This document shows, one piece after another, positions 7,568 through 16,462 of a stretch of 64,000 nt of DNA (position 1 is the stretch's first letter; each line of letters begins with the position of its first letter). The notes below the pieces were generated by a model. It saw only the letters and a program-made list of their open reading frames with translations. It searched no databases and was not told where the DNA came from. Source of the DNA: Pseudomonadota bacterium. GTDB lineage: Bacteria > Pseudomonadota > Gammaproteobacteria > Steroidobacterales > Steroidobacteraceae. The position numbers and the translations under genes were made by a program. The DNA lies in NCBI GenBank assembly GCA_021805275.1, contig JAJZFQ010000005.1, forward strand, positions 1 to 64,000, given 5' to 3'.

Positions 7568-8409
7568 GCTCGGTCGCACCGCTCTACGGACTGGTGCTCG
7601 CCGGCGGTCGGAGCCGGCGGATGCTGCGCGACAAGGCCGCGCTCGAATACCAGGGGCTGACCCAGCTGGAGCGCACCATGGCGCTGCTCCAGGGCCGCGT
7701 GGAGCGCGCCTTCGTATCGGTGCGCACCGAGCAGCGCGACGATCCGCTGCGGGCCCGCTACGAGCTGATCCTGGATCCCCCCGAGGACCTCGGTCCGGCC
7801 GGCGGCATCCTCGCCGCGCAGCGCGCTCACCCGCACGCCGCGTGGCTCGTGCTCGCGTGCGACCTGCCCTTCCTCGATGCGCGCACTCTCGATCACTTGA
7901 TTACCGCGCGCGCCGCTCGGCGTACGGCCACGGCATACCGCTCGAGCCGCGATGGACTGCCCGAGCCGCTCTGCGCCATCTACGAGCCGGCGAGCCACGC
8001 GACGCTCGCCGCCGCGCTCGCCGCCGGGCGGCTCTGCCCGCGCAAATTCCTGCTCAACGCCGACACGGAGTTGCTCACGCTGCCGGCGCCGGGCGCGCTG
8101 CAGAACGTCAACACACCGGAGGAGTTCCACTCGGCGAGCGGCACGCTGGAGGCGCGCGCGCCGGCTGCCAAGCGCATCTCGGTGCAGTATTACGCACTGC
8201 TGCGCGAGCAGGCGGGGCGCAGCGGCGAATCGCTGCTCACACCTGCCGCCACCGCACGGCAGCTGTACGAGGAACTCAACCGGCGCCACCCCTTCACGCT
8301 GCCGCCGGAGCTGCTGCGCGTGGCCGTGAACGCCGAATTCGCCGAGTGGTCCGCGCCGCTCGCCGATGGCGACGCCGTGGTGTTCATCCCGCCGGTGGCT
8401 GGCGGCTAG
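7564..8409 (+). CDS. MobA-MoaD fusion: Mo-cofactor guanylyltransferase with MPT-synthase sulfur carrier
   Basis: 281 residues, ATG 7564 overlapping moaC. Residues 1 to about 195 are a MobA nucleotidyltransferase (YGLVLAGGRSRRM, then DKAALEYQG, LDPPEDLGPAGGIL, and LACDLPFLD with the metal-binding Asp). Residues from about 200 are a ubiquitin-fold MoaD (ISVQYYALLREQAGRSGE) ending exactly in FIPPVAGG, the Gly-Gly tail that is adenylylated and thiocarboxylated. MobA makes the bis-MGD form; MoaD donates sulfur to the pterin. The fusion leaves the MoaD tail free at the C-terminus, as its chemistry requires. The MobA motif LAGGxSxRMGxDK has Leu (RMLRDK) where Gly is usual. Codon use matches neighbours. 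Confidence 0.92.
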   Translation: MSSVAPLYGLVLAGGRSRRMLRDKAALEYQGLTQLERTMALLQGRVERAFVSVRTEQRDDPLRARYELILDPPEDLGPAGGILAAQRAHPHAAWLVLACDLPFLDARTLDHLITARAARRTATAYRSSRDGLPEPLCAIYEPASHATLAAALAAGRLCPRKFLLNADTELLTLPAPGALQNVNTPEEFHSASGTLEARAPAAKRISVQYYALLREQAGRSGESLLTPAATARQLYEELNRRHPFTLPPELLRVAVNAEFAEWSAPLADGDAVVFIPPVAGG

Positions 8410-8451
8410 GCCCGCGATGGGACGGCGGACGCCCGACCCGCGCACAATGAG

Positions 8452-10029
8452 ATGACAGTGTTTCGCTTCAGCACCGTACCTCTGGATCCTGCCGCGCTGC
8501 GCGCGCTGCTCGGCTCGCCTGCGGCAGGCGGCTACAGCAGCTTCGAGGGCTGGGTACGCAATCACAACGAGGGTCGGGCGGTCCGGCGCCTGGAATACGA
8601 GGCCTTCGAGGCGCTCGCGGTAAAGGAAGGCGAGCGCATCGTCGCCGAGGCGATCGAGCGCTTCGGCGTCGAACGGGCCGCGTGCGTGCACCGGGTGGGC
8701 GCGCTGGAGATCGGTGAGTGCGCCGTCTGGGTCGGCGTCTCGGCGCGCCATCGGCACGAGGCGTTCCTCGCTTGCCGCTATATCATCGACGCGCTCAAGC
8801 ACCGCGTGCCGATCTGGAAGAAGGAGCACTACCTGGACGGGGATTCCGGCTGGGTGAACTGCGAGCGCTGCGCAGCACCGGCCGGAACCGCCGGTCATCC
8901 GGCCGAGCATGGCCACGACCCTGAGCCGCCCGGTGCGCACGCCGCGCAGCTTCCCACCGAGCGGCAACCGGACTATTCGCGGCAGATCGTGCTGCCGGAA
9001 GTCGGCACGGCCGGTCAGGCCCGCCTGGCGCGCGCCGCCGTGCTGATCGTGGGCTGCGGCGGCCTCGGGGTGCCGGCGATGAGCTACCTCGCCGCCGCGG
9101 GCATCGGTCGGCTGGGCCTGGTGGATGCCGACGTACTGGAAGCTTCCAACCTGCACCGCCAGCCACTGTACGCGCTGGCGGATGTCGGCCGCCCCAAGGT
9201 CGAGCTCGCCGCCGAGCGGCTGCGCGCCCTGAATCCGGCGGTCGAGCTGCAAACCCATCCGGTGCGCCTCGATGCGCGCAGCGCACCGGAGCTCATCGCT
9301 GGCTATGACATCGTCCTCGACTGCACCGACACCATTGCGAGCAAACTCGCATTGAACGACGCGTGCATGCGCTCGGGACAGGCAGCGGTGTTCGCCAGCG
9401 TCTATCAGTACGAGGGCCAGTTGCAGGTGGTACGACCGGGACGCGGGCCGTGCTTGCGCTGCGTGTGGCCCGAGACCGCACGTGACGGCTTGGTCGGCGC
9501 GTGCGCCGAGGCCGGCGTACTCGGCCCCGTGCCGGGCGTGCTCGGCACGCTCCAGGCGCTCGAGGCGCTGAAGATGCTGCTGGACTTGCCCGGCCAACTC
9601 ACCGACTCGGTCCTGATGGTGGACCTGCTCACCTTCAACGTGACCGGCCTACGCGCCCAACGGGCGCCGGAATGCCCGCAGCATGCGCTAGGCGGCGCGC
9701 ACGCCGGATCGGATGGCGATGCGTCCGACCTGCAGGTCGATTTCGACTCACTGGAGGCGGCGCTCGCGGCAGGCTACACGGTCATCGACATTCGCGAGCC
9801 CGCCGAGCGGTCAAGCGCGCCGCTGGCCAGTCCCGCAGTCAGTGCCGTGCCGCTCGGACAGCTGCTTTACGGCCGTCAGGGGCCGCCTTCGAGCGAGCGC
9901 TGCCTGCTGGTGTGCGCCGCCGGCGTGCGCAGTCTCGCGGCCGCGCGCGAACTGCGCGCCCGCGGCCACGGGCAGGTCTTCTCGCTGCGCAGGGGACTCG
10001 CAGGGCTAGCGCGCGCCGCTACGGCCTGA
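8452..10029 (+). CDS. MoaE-MoeB-rhodanese triple fusion
   Basis: 525 residues, three domains. MoaE (1 to about 140) is the large subunit of molybdopterin synthase, with Lys123/Lys124 in the catalytic [10 protein letters not shown] loop. A His/Pro-rich linker follows. MoeB (about 172-405) is the E1-like enzyme that adenylylates Moa[18 protein letters not shown] at 200-206, and a zinc CxxC at 334-337. The second zinc pair is altered to Cys408-x2-His411. A rhodanese domain (about 428-525) has active Cys488 in [10 protein letters not shown], which would carry the persulfide. One chain thus carries MoaD activation, sulfur transfer and the MoaE step; the MoaD partner is on the MobA fusion just upstream. 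It overlaps proA convergently by 11 bp. Confidence 0.93.
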   Translation: MTVFRFSTVPLDPAALRALLGSPAAGGYSSFEGWVRNHNEGRAVRRLEYEAFEALAVKEGERIVAEAIERFGVERAACVHRVGALEIGECAVWVGVSARHRHEAFLACRYIIDALKHRVPIWKKEHYLDGDSGWVNCERCAAPAGTAGHPAEHGHDPEPPGAHAAQLPTERQPDYSRQIVLPEVGTAGQARLARAAVLIVGCGGLGVPAMSYLAAAGIGRLGLVDADVLEASNLHRQPLYALADVGRPKVELAAERLRALNPAVELQTHPVRLDARSAPELIAGYDIVLDCTDTIASKLALNDACMRSGQAAVFASVYQYEGQLQVVRPGRGPCLRCVWPETARDGLVGACAEAGVLGPVPGVLGTLQALEALKMLLDLPGQLTDSVLMVDLLTFNVTGLRAQRAPECPQHALGGAHAGSDGDASDLQVDFDSLEAALAAGYTVIDIREPAERSSAPLASPAVSAVPLGQLLYGRQGPPSSERCLLVCAAGVRSLAAARELRARGHGQVFSLRRGLAGLARAATA

Positions 10030-11296
10030 TCTGGCCGGAACCTCGCACGACGTATTTGTAGCTCGTCAGCTGCTCGACACCGACCGGTCCGCGTGCGTGG
10101 AAGCGGTCGGTGGAGATGCCGATCTCGGCGCCCATGCCGAACTCGCCCCCGTCGGCGAACTGGGTCGAGGCATTGTGCAGCACGATGGCGCTGTCGACCT
10201 CGCGTAGGAACCGCTGCGCAGTGCGCTCGTTGTCGGTCACGATCGACTCGGTGTGCGCCGAGCCGTAGTGGCCGATGTGCGCGATCGCCCCCTCGACGCC
10301 CTGCACCACCCGGGCGGCGATGATCGCGTCGAGAAACTCCGTGTACCAGTCCTGCTCGCTGGCCGGCCGCACCCGCGGATCGGCCCCGCACACGGTCTCA
10401 TCGCCGCGCACCTCGCAGCCGGCATCGAGCAGCGCCCCGACGACCGGCCCGAGGTGCGTCGCGACGCAGGCCCGATCGATGAGCAGCGTCTCGGCGGCCC
10501 CGCAGATGCCGGTGCGGCGCATCTTGGCGTTGAGCGTGATGGCCTGGGCCATGCGCACATCGGCATCGCGATCGATGTACACGTGGCAGTTACCCTCCAG
10601 ATGCCCGATGACCGGCACGCGGGCCTCCTGCTGGACGCGCGCCACCAGACTCCTGCCGCCGCGCGGCACGATGACATCGATGTACTCGGTCATCCCCGCG
10701 AGCATGCAGCCGACCGCCGCCCGATCCGTGGTCGGAACCCGCTGAATGCACGCCGCGGGCAATCCTGCCCCGCACAGCCCCTCGACGAGGCACTGGTGAA
10801 TTGCCGCGTTCGACCCGCTGCTCTCGGACCCGCCGCGCAGGATCACGGCGTTGCCGGACTTCAGGCAAAGCGCCCCGGCATCGGCCGTCACGTTAGGGCG
10901 GCTCTCGTAGATGATGCCGATCACGCCGAGGGGTACGCGCACGCGCGCGATGCTCAGCCCATTCGGGCGCTGCCACTGCGCGGCGACGGTGCCAATGGGA
11001 TCGGGCAGTTGTGCCACCGCCTCGATGCCCCGCGCCATCGCCTCGATGCGCCCGGCATCGAGGCTCAGACGATCGAGCAGGGCCGCACCGAGACCGGCGG
11101 GGCGCGCTGCCGCAAGGTCATGCGCATTGGCGCTGAGAATCTGTCCGGCTCGCGCACGGATCGCTGCGGCGGCACCCTTGAGCGCCGCATCCTTCGCCGC
11201 GGTGCCGGCCTGCGCCAGCACCGCGGCAGCGGCAACTGCATCGCGCCCCAGGCGCCGCATGAGCGCGTCAAGCTCCTCGCCGGTGTGCGTGCTCAT
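10019..11296 (-). CDS. proA: ProA, gamma-glutamyl phosphate reductase
   Basis: 425 residues, standard for ProA. It reduces gamma-glutamyl phosphate with NADPH to glutamate-5-semialdehyde in proline synthesis. Landmarks are [50 protein letters not shown], and the catalytic Cys region [14 protein letters not shown]. The C-terminus carries [21 protein letters not shown]. The gene starts with ATG inside the proB stop (ATGA), so kinase and reductase are coupled, as expected for two enzymes that channel an unstable intermediate. Confidence 0.98.
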   Translation of the reverse strand: MSTHTGEELDALMRRLGRDAVAAAAVLAQAGTAAKDAALKGAAAAIRARAGQILSANAHDLAAARPAGLGAALLDRLSLDAGRIEAMARGIEAVAQLPDPIGTVAAQWQRPNGLSIARVRVPLGVIGIIYESRPNVTADAGALCLKSGNAVILRGGSESSGSNAAIHQCLVEGLCGAGLPAACIQRVPTTDRAAVGCMLAGMTEYIDVIVPRGGRSLVARVQQEARVPVIGHLEGNCHVYIDRDADVRMAQAITLNAKMRRTGICGAAETLLIDRACVATHLGPVVGALLDAGCEVRGDETVCGADPRVRPASEQDWYTEFLDAIIAARVVQGVEGAIAHIGHYGSAHTESIVTDNERTAQRFLREVDSAIVLHNASTQFADGGEFGMGAEIGISTDRFHARGPVGVEQLTSYKYVVRGSGQIRP

Positions 11297-12441
11297 GGAC
11301 GTGTGCCCTGCAGCAACACCAGATCGTCACGGTGGATGAGCTCGTCGCGGCCGCGGAACCCGAGAATGTCCGGGATCTCGACCGACTGGCGCCCGATGAT
11401 CCGGGCGGCATCGGCGTCGGAATACGCGATGATCCCCCGAGCAACCTCCGCGCCCTCGGCGGTCAGCACACTCACCGTGTCGCCCCGCTCGAACTGTCCA
11501 CGGGCCCCGGTCACCCCGGCCGGCAGGAGGCTGCGGCCGGCGAGCAGCGCGTGCAGCGCGCCCTGATCGATGGTCACGGACCCGGCCGGGCGCAGCGTGC
11601 CGGCGATCCATTGCTTGCGGGCCGCGATCGGCGTGGCGCCCGGTACGAACCACGTGCACCGCGCTCCCTCCTCGAGTCGGCTGACCGGATGGCGGGGATG
11701 ACCGTCGGTGATGCACATGTGGCAGCCCGCTGCGACGGCGATCCGTGCGGCCAGCAGCTTGGTGACCATGCCCCCGGAGCCGAACTCCGAGGCCGGCCGA
11801 CCACCCATGGCGTCGATTTCCGGGGTGATCTGCCTGACCTCCGGGATGAACTGCGCGGCCGGATCGCGATGTGGATCACCGGTGTACAGTCCATCGACGT
11901 CCGAGAGCAGGATCAGGCAGTCCGCGCCGGCCATCTGCGCCACGCGCGCCGCCAAGCGGTCGTTGTCGCCATAGCGGATCTCGGTGGTCGCCACCGTGTC
12001 GTTCTCATTGATCACCGGCAGCGCGCCGAGCGTCAGCAATGTCTCGAGCGTGGCGCGAGCATTCAGATAGCGCCGGCGGCGCTCGCTGTCCTCCAACGTG
12101 AGCAGCACCTGGGCGACCGTGACCTGGCGGCTCTCGAGCAGTTCCTTGTACGCGTGCGCCAGGCGGATCTGGCCGACCGCCGCGGCCGCCTGGCTCTCCT
12201 CGAGCCGCAGCGGTCCCTTGCCGAGCGACAGCTGCCGGCGACCGAGGGCAATGGCGCCCGAGGAGACCAGGATGACCTGCTGGCCCCGTTGGCGCAGCCG
12301 CAGCAGATCCTCGATCAGGGTCTCGAGCCAGACCCGGTTGATGCGGCCGGTCCCGCTCTCGACGAGCAGTGCCGAGCCGACCTTGATGACGACGCGCCGC
12401 GCCTGGGTCAGTGGTGATTCCGTAGAGGATCGGGTGGACAT
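11293..12441 (-). CDS. proB: ProB, glutamate 5-kinase with PUA domain
   Basis: 382 residues from ATG 12441; a longer open frame reaches 12513, but its extra Arg/Ala-rich residues do not match the family. The amino-acid kinase domain shows [40 protein letters not shown] and [13 protein letters not shown]; the C-terminal 90 or so residues form a PUA domain. It phosphorylates glutamate in the first, feedback-controlled step of proline synthesis. Obg/rpmA, often upstream in gammaproteobacteria, are not present. A GC-rich divergent gap separates it from the acidic-tail protein gene. Confidence 0.97.
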   Translation of the reverse strand: MSTRSSTESPLTQARRVVIKVGSALLVESGTGRINRVWLETLIEDLLRLRQRGQQVILVSSGAIALGRRQLSLGKGPLRLEESQAAAAVGQIRLAHAYKELLESRQVTVAQVLLTLEDSERRRRYLNARATLETLLTLGALPVINENDTVATTEIRYGDNDRLAARVAQMAGADCLILLSDVDGLYTGDPHRDPAAQFIPEVRQITPEIDAMGGRPASEFGSGGMVTKLLAARIAVAAGCHMCITDGHPRHPVSRLEEGARCTWFVPGATPIAARKQWIAGTLRPAGSVTIDQGALHALLAGRSLLPAGVTGARGQFERGDTVSVLTAEGAEVARGIIAYSDADAARIIGRQSVEIPDILGFRGRDELIHRDDLVLLQGTRP

Positions 12442-12554
12442 GAGAAAACTATACGTGGCGCGAACCCGGCGCGCGAGCGCGCCGCCGCGGCGCGTTGCCC
12501 CCGGCCTGCGCAACCCCTAAACTTGCGCGGCCGCCAAGTGAGAGGATCCCATCG

Positions 12555-12890
12555 GTGAGCAGAGATTACGAACCGGTTCCCGGCCAGTGGTACGAGAACC
12601 TTGAGGAAGACGAATCATTCCGAGTGCTCAAAGTAGACGAAGACGCCGAGCTGGTGCATATCGAGCATCTCGACGGGGAGATCGAGGAGATCGACCTGGA
12701 GACCTGGCACGAACTGGATCTCGAGGAGACCGAGGAGCCGGAGGGCTGGGCCGAGTCCGAGGACGAGGATGAGGACGAAGAGGAAGAGGAAGACGAAGAA
12801 GAGGACGAGGACGATGATTGGGACGACGATGAGGATGATGACGAGGATGACGAGGACTGGGACGACGACGACGATCAGGACGAGTATTGA
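12555..12890 (+). CDS. Small protein with very acidic C-terminal tail (DUF6763-like)
   Basis: 111 residues from GTG 12555, preceded by AGAGGA at a good distance; the frame is open further upstream, but that part is Pro/Arg-rich and not conserved in style. Residues 1 to about 50 form a small conserved domain (YEPVPGQWYENLEEDESFRV, then VHIEHLDGEIEEIDLETW). From about residue 60 the chain is almost only Asp and Glu with a few Trp. Family members occur in gammaproteobacteria without assigned function; the acidic tail could mimic nucleic acid or bind cations. Tail length should vary by slippage because GAC/GAG/GAT triplets are repeated. Confidence 0.82.
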   Translation: MSRDYEPVPGQWYENLEEDESFRVLKVDEDAELVHIEHLDGEIEEIDLETWHELDLEETEEPEGWAESEDEDEDEEEEEDEEEDEDDDWDDDEDDDEDDEDWDDDDDQDEY

Positions 12891-13011
12891 GTTCGCGCGG
12901 CGCATCGGCCCAGCGCCTGCGCGCTACGCGCTGCGCACCAGGCTCGCCCTGCTTGGCTGAGCGCGGCGGGCACCGCGCGACGGGCGCTGCTCTGGGTCAG
13001 CCGTCCCCGCC

Positions 13012-14055
13012 ATGAGCCCGGAAATCGCTGACAGCTGGCTGCACGAGAAGGAGTCGGCTTGGCTGTACCGCCAGGTCGCTGCGGCCGAGCCGGACCCACA
13101 TCATCGGCGACTGTTCGAGCAGCTGGCCGAGGCCGCCGAGGAACAGGCCCAGCGCTGGTTGGAGTCGGTGCGGCGCGGCGGCACGACGGCCACGCTGGTG
13201 TTTCGTCCCTCCACGCGGGCCCGCGTGGTGGCCCGCCTGCTCCACTGGCTCGGCCCGCGAGCGCTGCGCTCCGTCCTGGCGGCCATGAAACTGCGGGGAC
13301 TGTCGGTCTACAGCGGCCCGGCGGTGACCGGACACGAGATGCCGACGACCCTCGCCGAGGTCGGCGCACGCCATCGCGGCGGACTCGGCGGGAATCTGCG
13401 CGCCACGGTATTCGGGATCAATGACGGACTGCTCGCCAATGCCAGCCTGGTCATGGGCATGGCCGGCGCCGGCGGACCGCCGAGCTTGGTGTGGGTCACG
13501 GGAGTCGCCGGGCTGATGGCCGGCGCACTGTCCATGGCGTCCGGCGAATACGTCTCGGTACGCTCGCAGCGCGAAATGTACGAGTACCAGATCGCCCTGG
13601 AACGGGCCGAGATTGCCGAGTATCCGGAGGAGGAAGCCGAGGAGCTCGCCTTGATCTACGCCGCCCGGGGCATGCCGCTCACCCAGGCCCGAGAGGTCAG
13701 CCAGACGCTGCTGGCCCGCCCCGAGCATGCACTCGATGTGCTCGCCCGGGAGGAACTCGGCTTGAGTCCGGAGCTGCTGGGCTCGCCGTGGGGTGCCGCC
13801 GGTGCATCCTTCCTTGCCTTTGCCGTTGGCGCTGCAGTACCGCTCATACCGTTCCTGGCGGGCGCCACCGGCACCACCGCCGTCGTGTCCGCCGCGGCGC
13901 TTACGGCAGCAACGCTGTTCGTCGTCGGCCTGGCCATCAGCCTGTTCACGGGGCGGCACGCTCTGCGCGGAGCGCTGCGCATGGTGCTGATCGGCGGCGC
14001 GGCTGGCCTTCTGACGTACCTGCTCGGCCGCTCCCTCGGTGCGGTGCTGCACTGA
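13012..14055 (+). CDS. VIT1/CCC1-family metal transporter with ferritin-like N-terminal domain
   Basis: 347 residues. The first 55 or so residues form a ferritin/rubrerythrin-like helical pair (SWLHEKESAWLYRQVAAAE, then LAEAAEEQAQRWLE). Residues from about 125 are a VIT1/CCC1 iron/manganese transporter: ATVFGINDGLLANASLVMG, SMASGEYVSVRSQREMYE, a cytoplasmic acidic loop (EIAEYPEEEAEEL) and three more membrane segments at the end. The layout resembles the membrane ferritin MbfA, which exports iron. The ExxH diiron motif reads EEQAQ here, so the ferroxidase site may be incomplete. Located in the inner membrane; no obvious operon partner. Confidence 0.88.
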   Translation: MSPEIADSWLHEKESAWLYRQVAAAEPDPHHRRLFEQLAEAAEEQAQRWLESVRRGGTTATLVFRPSTRARVVARLLHWLGPRALRSVLAAMKLRGLSVYSGPAVTGHEMPTTLAEVGARHRGGLGGNLRATVFGINDGLLANASLVMGMAGAGGPPSLVWVTGVAGLMAGALSMASGEYVSVRSQREMYEYQIALERAEIAEYPEEEAEELALIYAARGMPLTQAREVSQTLLARPEHALDVLAREELGLSPELLGSPWGAAGASFLAFAVGAAVPLIPFLAGATGTTAVVSAAALTAATLFVVGLAISLFTGRHALRGALRMVLIGGAAGLLTYLLGRSLGAVLH

Positions 14056-14136
14056 GCCCCGGGGACGATGCCAGCGCTCCCGCGATGCACGGCAGGGACC
14101 ATCGCCCATGAGTTCCGACCGCCAGGAGGCTCGGCC

Positions 14137-15567
14137 ATGAACACCCCCCGTTCCCCTCTGCTCGAGCGCATCGCCCACATCGTCGGGGCGCAGCGGCTGC
14201 TGAGCGCCCCGAACGCGCTCGAGCCCTTCCTCACCGATCACCGTGAGCTTTATCACGGCCGAGCGCTCGCCGTCGCCCAACCCGCAACGGCCGAACAGGT
14301 CGCACAGCTGCTCGCCCTGTGCAACGAGCAGCGCATCGGGGTCGTGCCGCAGGGCGGCAACACCGGCTACTGCGGGGGCGCCACGCCGGATGAGAGCGGC
14401 ACGCAGCTCGTGATCAGCCTCGCGCGCCTGAACCGCATCCGCGCCGTCGATGTGCTCAATGACTCGTTGGTCGCGGAGGCCGGCTGCGTGCTCGCCGACA
14501 TCCAACGCACCGCCGATGAGGCTCAGCGTTACTTTCCGCTCAGCCTCGGCTCGCAGGGCAGCTGTCAGATCGGCGGCAATCTCTCGACCAACGCCGGTGG
14601 CGTGCACGTGCTGCGCTACGGCATGATGCGCGAGTTGGTGCTCGGGCTCGAGGTGGCCCTCGCCGACGGCCGGCTGCTCTCGTGCCTCTCGCGTCTGCGC
14701 AAGGACAACACCGGTTACGACATCAAGTCGCTGTTTCTCGGCGCCGAGGGCACCCTCGGCATCATCACCGCGGCAAGCCTGAAGCTTTTCCCGCGCATCC
14801 GCGCGACGGCGACCGCATTCGTCGCCGTGCGAGACCCGCAGGCCGCCGTCGAGCTGCTCGCGCGACTGCGCGAGGCGAGCGGCGAGCGCGTGAGCGCCTT
14901 CGAGCTCATTCCGCGCCTGGCCGTCCAGCTGACCGTCCGGCACGTTCCCGGGGTGCGCGACCCACTCGGGACCCCTCACGACTGGTACGTGCTGTGTGAG
15001 CTCACCTCCGGGCGCGCGGCCGATGAACTCGACGCCATGCTCACCGAGACGCTCGGACCGGCGCTCGATCAGGGCCTGATCGAGGATGCGTTGATCGTGC
15101 GCAATGAACGCGAGCGGGCCGAACTGTGGAAACTGCGCGAGACCATCCCCGAGGCGCAGCGGCGCGACGGCGCCAGTCTGAAGCACGACATCGCCGTGCC
15201 GGTAACCTCGATCGGCGCGTTCATCGAACGCGCCGGCCGATGGGTGCGCGACAACGTGCCCGACGGGCGACTGATCGCCTACGGCCATGTGGGCGACGGT
15301 AACCTGCATTTCAACATCAACCAGGCCGCCGCCACGGACCGGACCGCGTTCCTTGCGCGCGGCGAGACCGTCAAGCGCGCCATTCACGATCTGGTGCGCG
15401 AGTTCGAGGGCAGCATCAGCGCCGAGCACGGCATCGGCAGGTTGAAGGTCGGTGAACTCGAGCGGTACACCACACCAGTGGAGCTAGAGCTGATGCGGAC
15501 AGTCAAACACGCGTTCGATCCCAACGGCATCCTCAATCCGGGCAAGGTCCTGCGGAGTGCCCCGTGA
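14137..15567 (+). CDS. FAD-linked 2-hydroxyacid dehydrogenase (D-2-hydroxyglutarate dehydrogenase-like)
   Basis: 476 residues; ATG 14137 follows AGGAGG. The N-terminal PCMH-type FAD domain has VVPQGGNTGYCGGATP and LGSQGSCQIGGNLSTNAGG; the C-terminal domain has the GHVGDGNLHFNIN metal/substrate motif and ends SAEHGIGRLK...DPNGILNPGK. The family oxidises D-2-hydroxyacids such as D-2-hydroxyglutarate or D-lactate, passing electrons to a flavoprotein or quinone. The sequence is closer to the D2HGDH/YdiJ-FAD branch than to GlcD because it stands alone without GlcE/GlcF. The stop overlaps the next gene (GTGA). Confidence 0.92.
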   Translation: MNTPRSPLLERIAHIVGAQRLLSAPNALEPFLTDHRELYHGRALAVAQPATAEQVAQLLALCNEQRIGVVPQGGNTGYCGGATPDESGTQLVISLARLNRIRAVDVLNDSLVAEAGCVLADIQRTADEAQRYFPLSLGSQGSCQIGGNLSTNAGGVHVLRYGMMRELVLGLEVALADGRLLSCLSRLRKDNTGYDIKSLFLGAEGTLGIITAASLKLFPRIRATATAFVAVRDPQAAVELLARLREASGERVSAFELIPRLAVQLTVRHVPGVRDPLGTPHDWYVLCELTSGRAADELDAMLTETLGPALDQGLIEDALIVRNERERAELWKLRETIPEAQRRDGASLKHDIAVPVTSIGAFIERAGRWVRDNVPDGRLIAYGHVGDGNLHFNINQAAATDRTAFLARGETVKRAIHDLVREFEGSISAEHGIGRLKVGELERYTTPVELELMRTVKHAFDPNGILNPGKVLRSAP

Positions 15568-16007
15568 GTCCGGGCGCCACGTCCGCCGGCCGCCTGCCAT
15601 TGAGCACCCGACTGCTGGCAGGCGCAGCCCTGGCAAGCTGGCCGGTACCGCTCGGCTGCATCGCGCTGCGCTCCGGAGCGGCGGCTGCGGCACGCATGGC
15701 GCTGCCGATCCTGCTCGTGCTCGGCGCCCTGTCCGCGGCGCAGCGCCTGGTGCTGCGCCGTGACACGACCGACTTCGCCCTGTTCTTCCCGGTGCGCGGC
15801 GCGCACCAAGGCACGTTCCAGTCGATCCGCGTGATCGGCGCGCTGCTGTTGTGTTTCGACCTGGGCGCAGCCTGGTTCCTGCTGCGCAACCCGCTCTCGC
15901 ACGTCATGACGGTGATCCTCATCGTCCTGATCACCGTGTCGGCGATGAATCTCGCCGACGAATGTTGGATCGCCCGCCGCCGCCGCCGCCGCGTGCCACT
16001 GCGCTGA
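15564..16007 (+). CDS. Small integral membrane protein, unknown function
   Basis: 147 residues, GTG start overlapping the dehydrogenase stop, so probably co-translated. Four hydrophobic stretches are visible (about residues 16-38, 42-57, 88-108 and 112-130), with a basic C-terminus (ARRRRRRVPLR) that would face the cytoplasm. No catalytic motif. Coupling suggests a link to the FAD-linked dehydrogenase, for example a membrane anchor, but this is only position-based. Confidence 0.72.
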   Translation: MSPGATSAGRLPLSTRLLAGAALASWPVPLGCIALRSGAAAAARMALPILLVLGALSAAQRLVLRRDTTDFALFFPVRGAHQGTFQSIRVIGALLLCFDLGAAWFLLRNPLSHVMTVILIVLITVSAMNLADECWIARRRRRRVPLR

Positions 16008-16061
16008 TGTGGCCGCAGCTCGCGGCTTGACTGACGCAAGCAAATCGCGGAGACTGCCGGC

Positions 16062-16250
16062 GCGTGCTGGTTCCCCGGGTTGTGCCGGGGAGGCAAGAGG
16101 GAACGCGGTGAGGCTCGGAACGGGCCGATGCCGTGGCTACCCCCGTAACTGTAAGCGGCGAGCCCGCGTCCATCATGGCCACTGGTAACACTGGGAAGGC
16201 CGGACGCAGGACCCTGACCCGCCAGCCAGGAGACCTGCCAGCGCGGTCAC
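16062..16250 (+). ncRNA. Cobalamin (adenosylcobalamin-type) riboswitch
   Basis: The leader contains the conserved cobalamin riboswitch blocks in the right order: GGGAACGCGGTG near 16100, CCCCGTAACTGTAAGCGG near 16141 (the core CCCGCAACTGTA-like box), GCCACTGGTAAC...GGGAAGGC at about 16178-16200, and the B12 box GCCAGCCAGGAGACCTGCC at 16221-16239. It stands about 210 bases ahead of a BtuB-like receptor and should switch it off when B12 is abundant. The outer boundaries are approximate. Confidence 0.95.
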
Positions 16251-16462
16251 CCAACCGGTGGGCGGGGCGCACCACACGGAGCGGTCAATCGCAGCGGTGA
16301 CAGTGAAACCGAAGCGAGGGCCGTGGGATCTCTCCTCCACGAGTACCGGCGCGGAACTGGCGTGCAGAGCCTCGGCTCGGCCCGAGAGTTCTTCGTTCAA
16401 TAGCGACCTTCGCTTCGGCTGTTGTCACGCTCCTTCGGGAGCACCAGTGCGGAGCGACGCGA

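Noticed and set aside
7528..9597. 689-codon minus-strand frame, and the similar 540-codon frame at 4373-5995
   Set aside because: Antisense shadows of the Mo-cofactor genes; no motifs and low-complexity composition.
12997..15429. 810-codon open frame on the minus strand
   Set aside because: It is antisense to the VIT1-like and FAD-dehydrogenase genes, which have clear family motifs; the product is His/Arg/Gly-rich without any domain. Typical of GC-rich DNA.
14137..15567. GlcD subunit of glycolate oxidase
   Set aside because: No glcE or glcF follows, and the motifs are closer to the stand-alone D-2-hydroxyglutarate dehydrogenase group.
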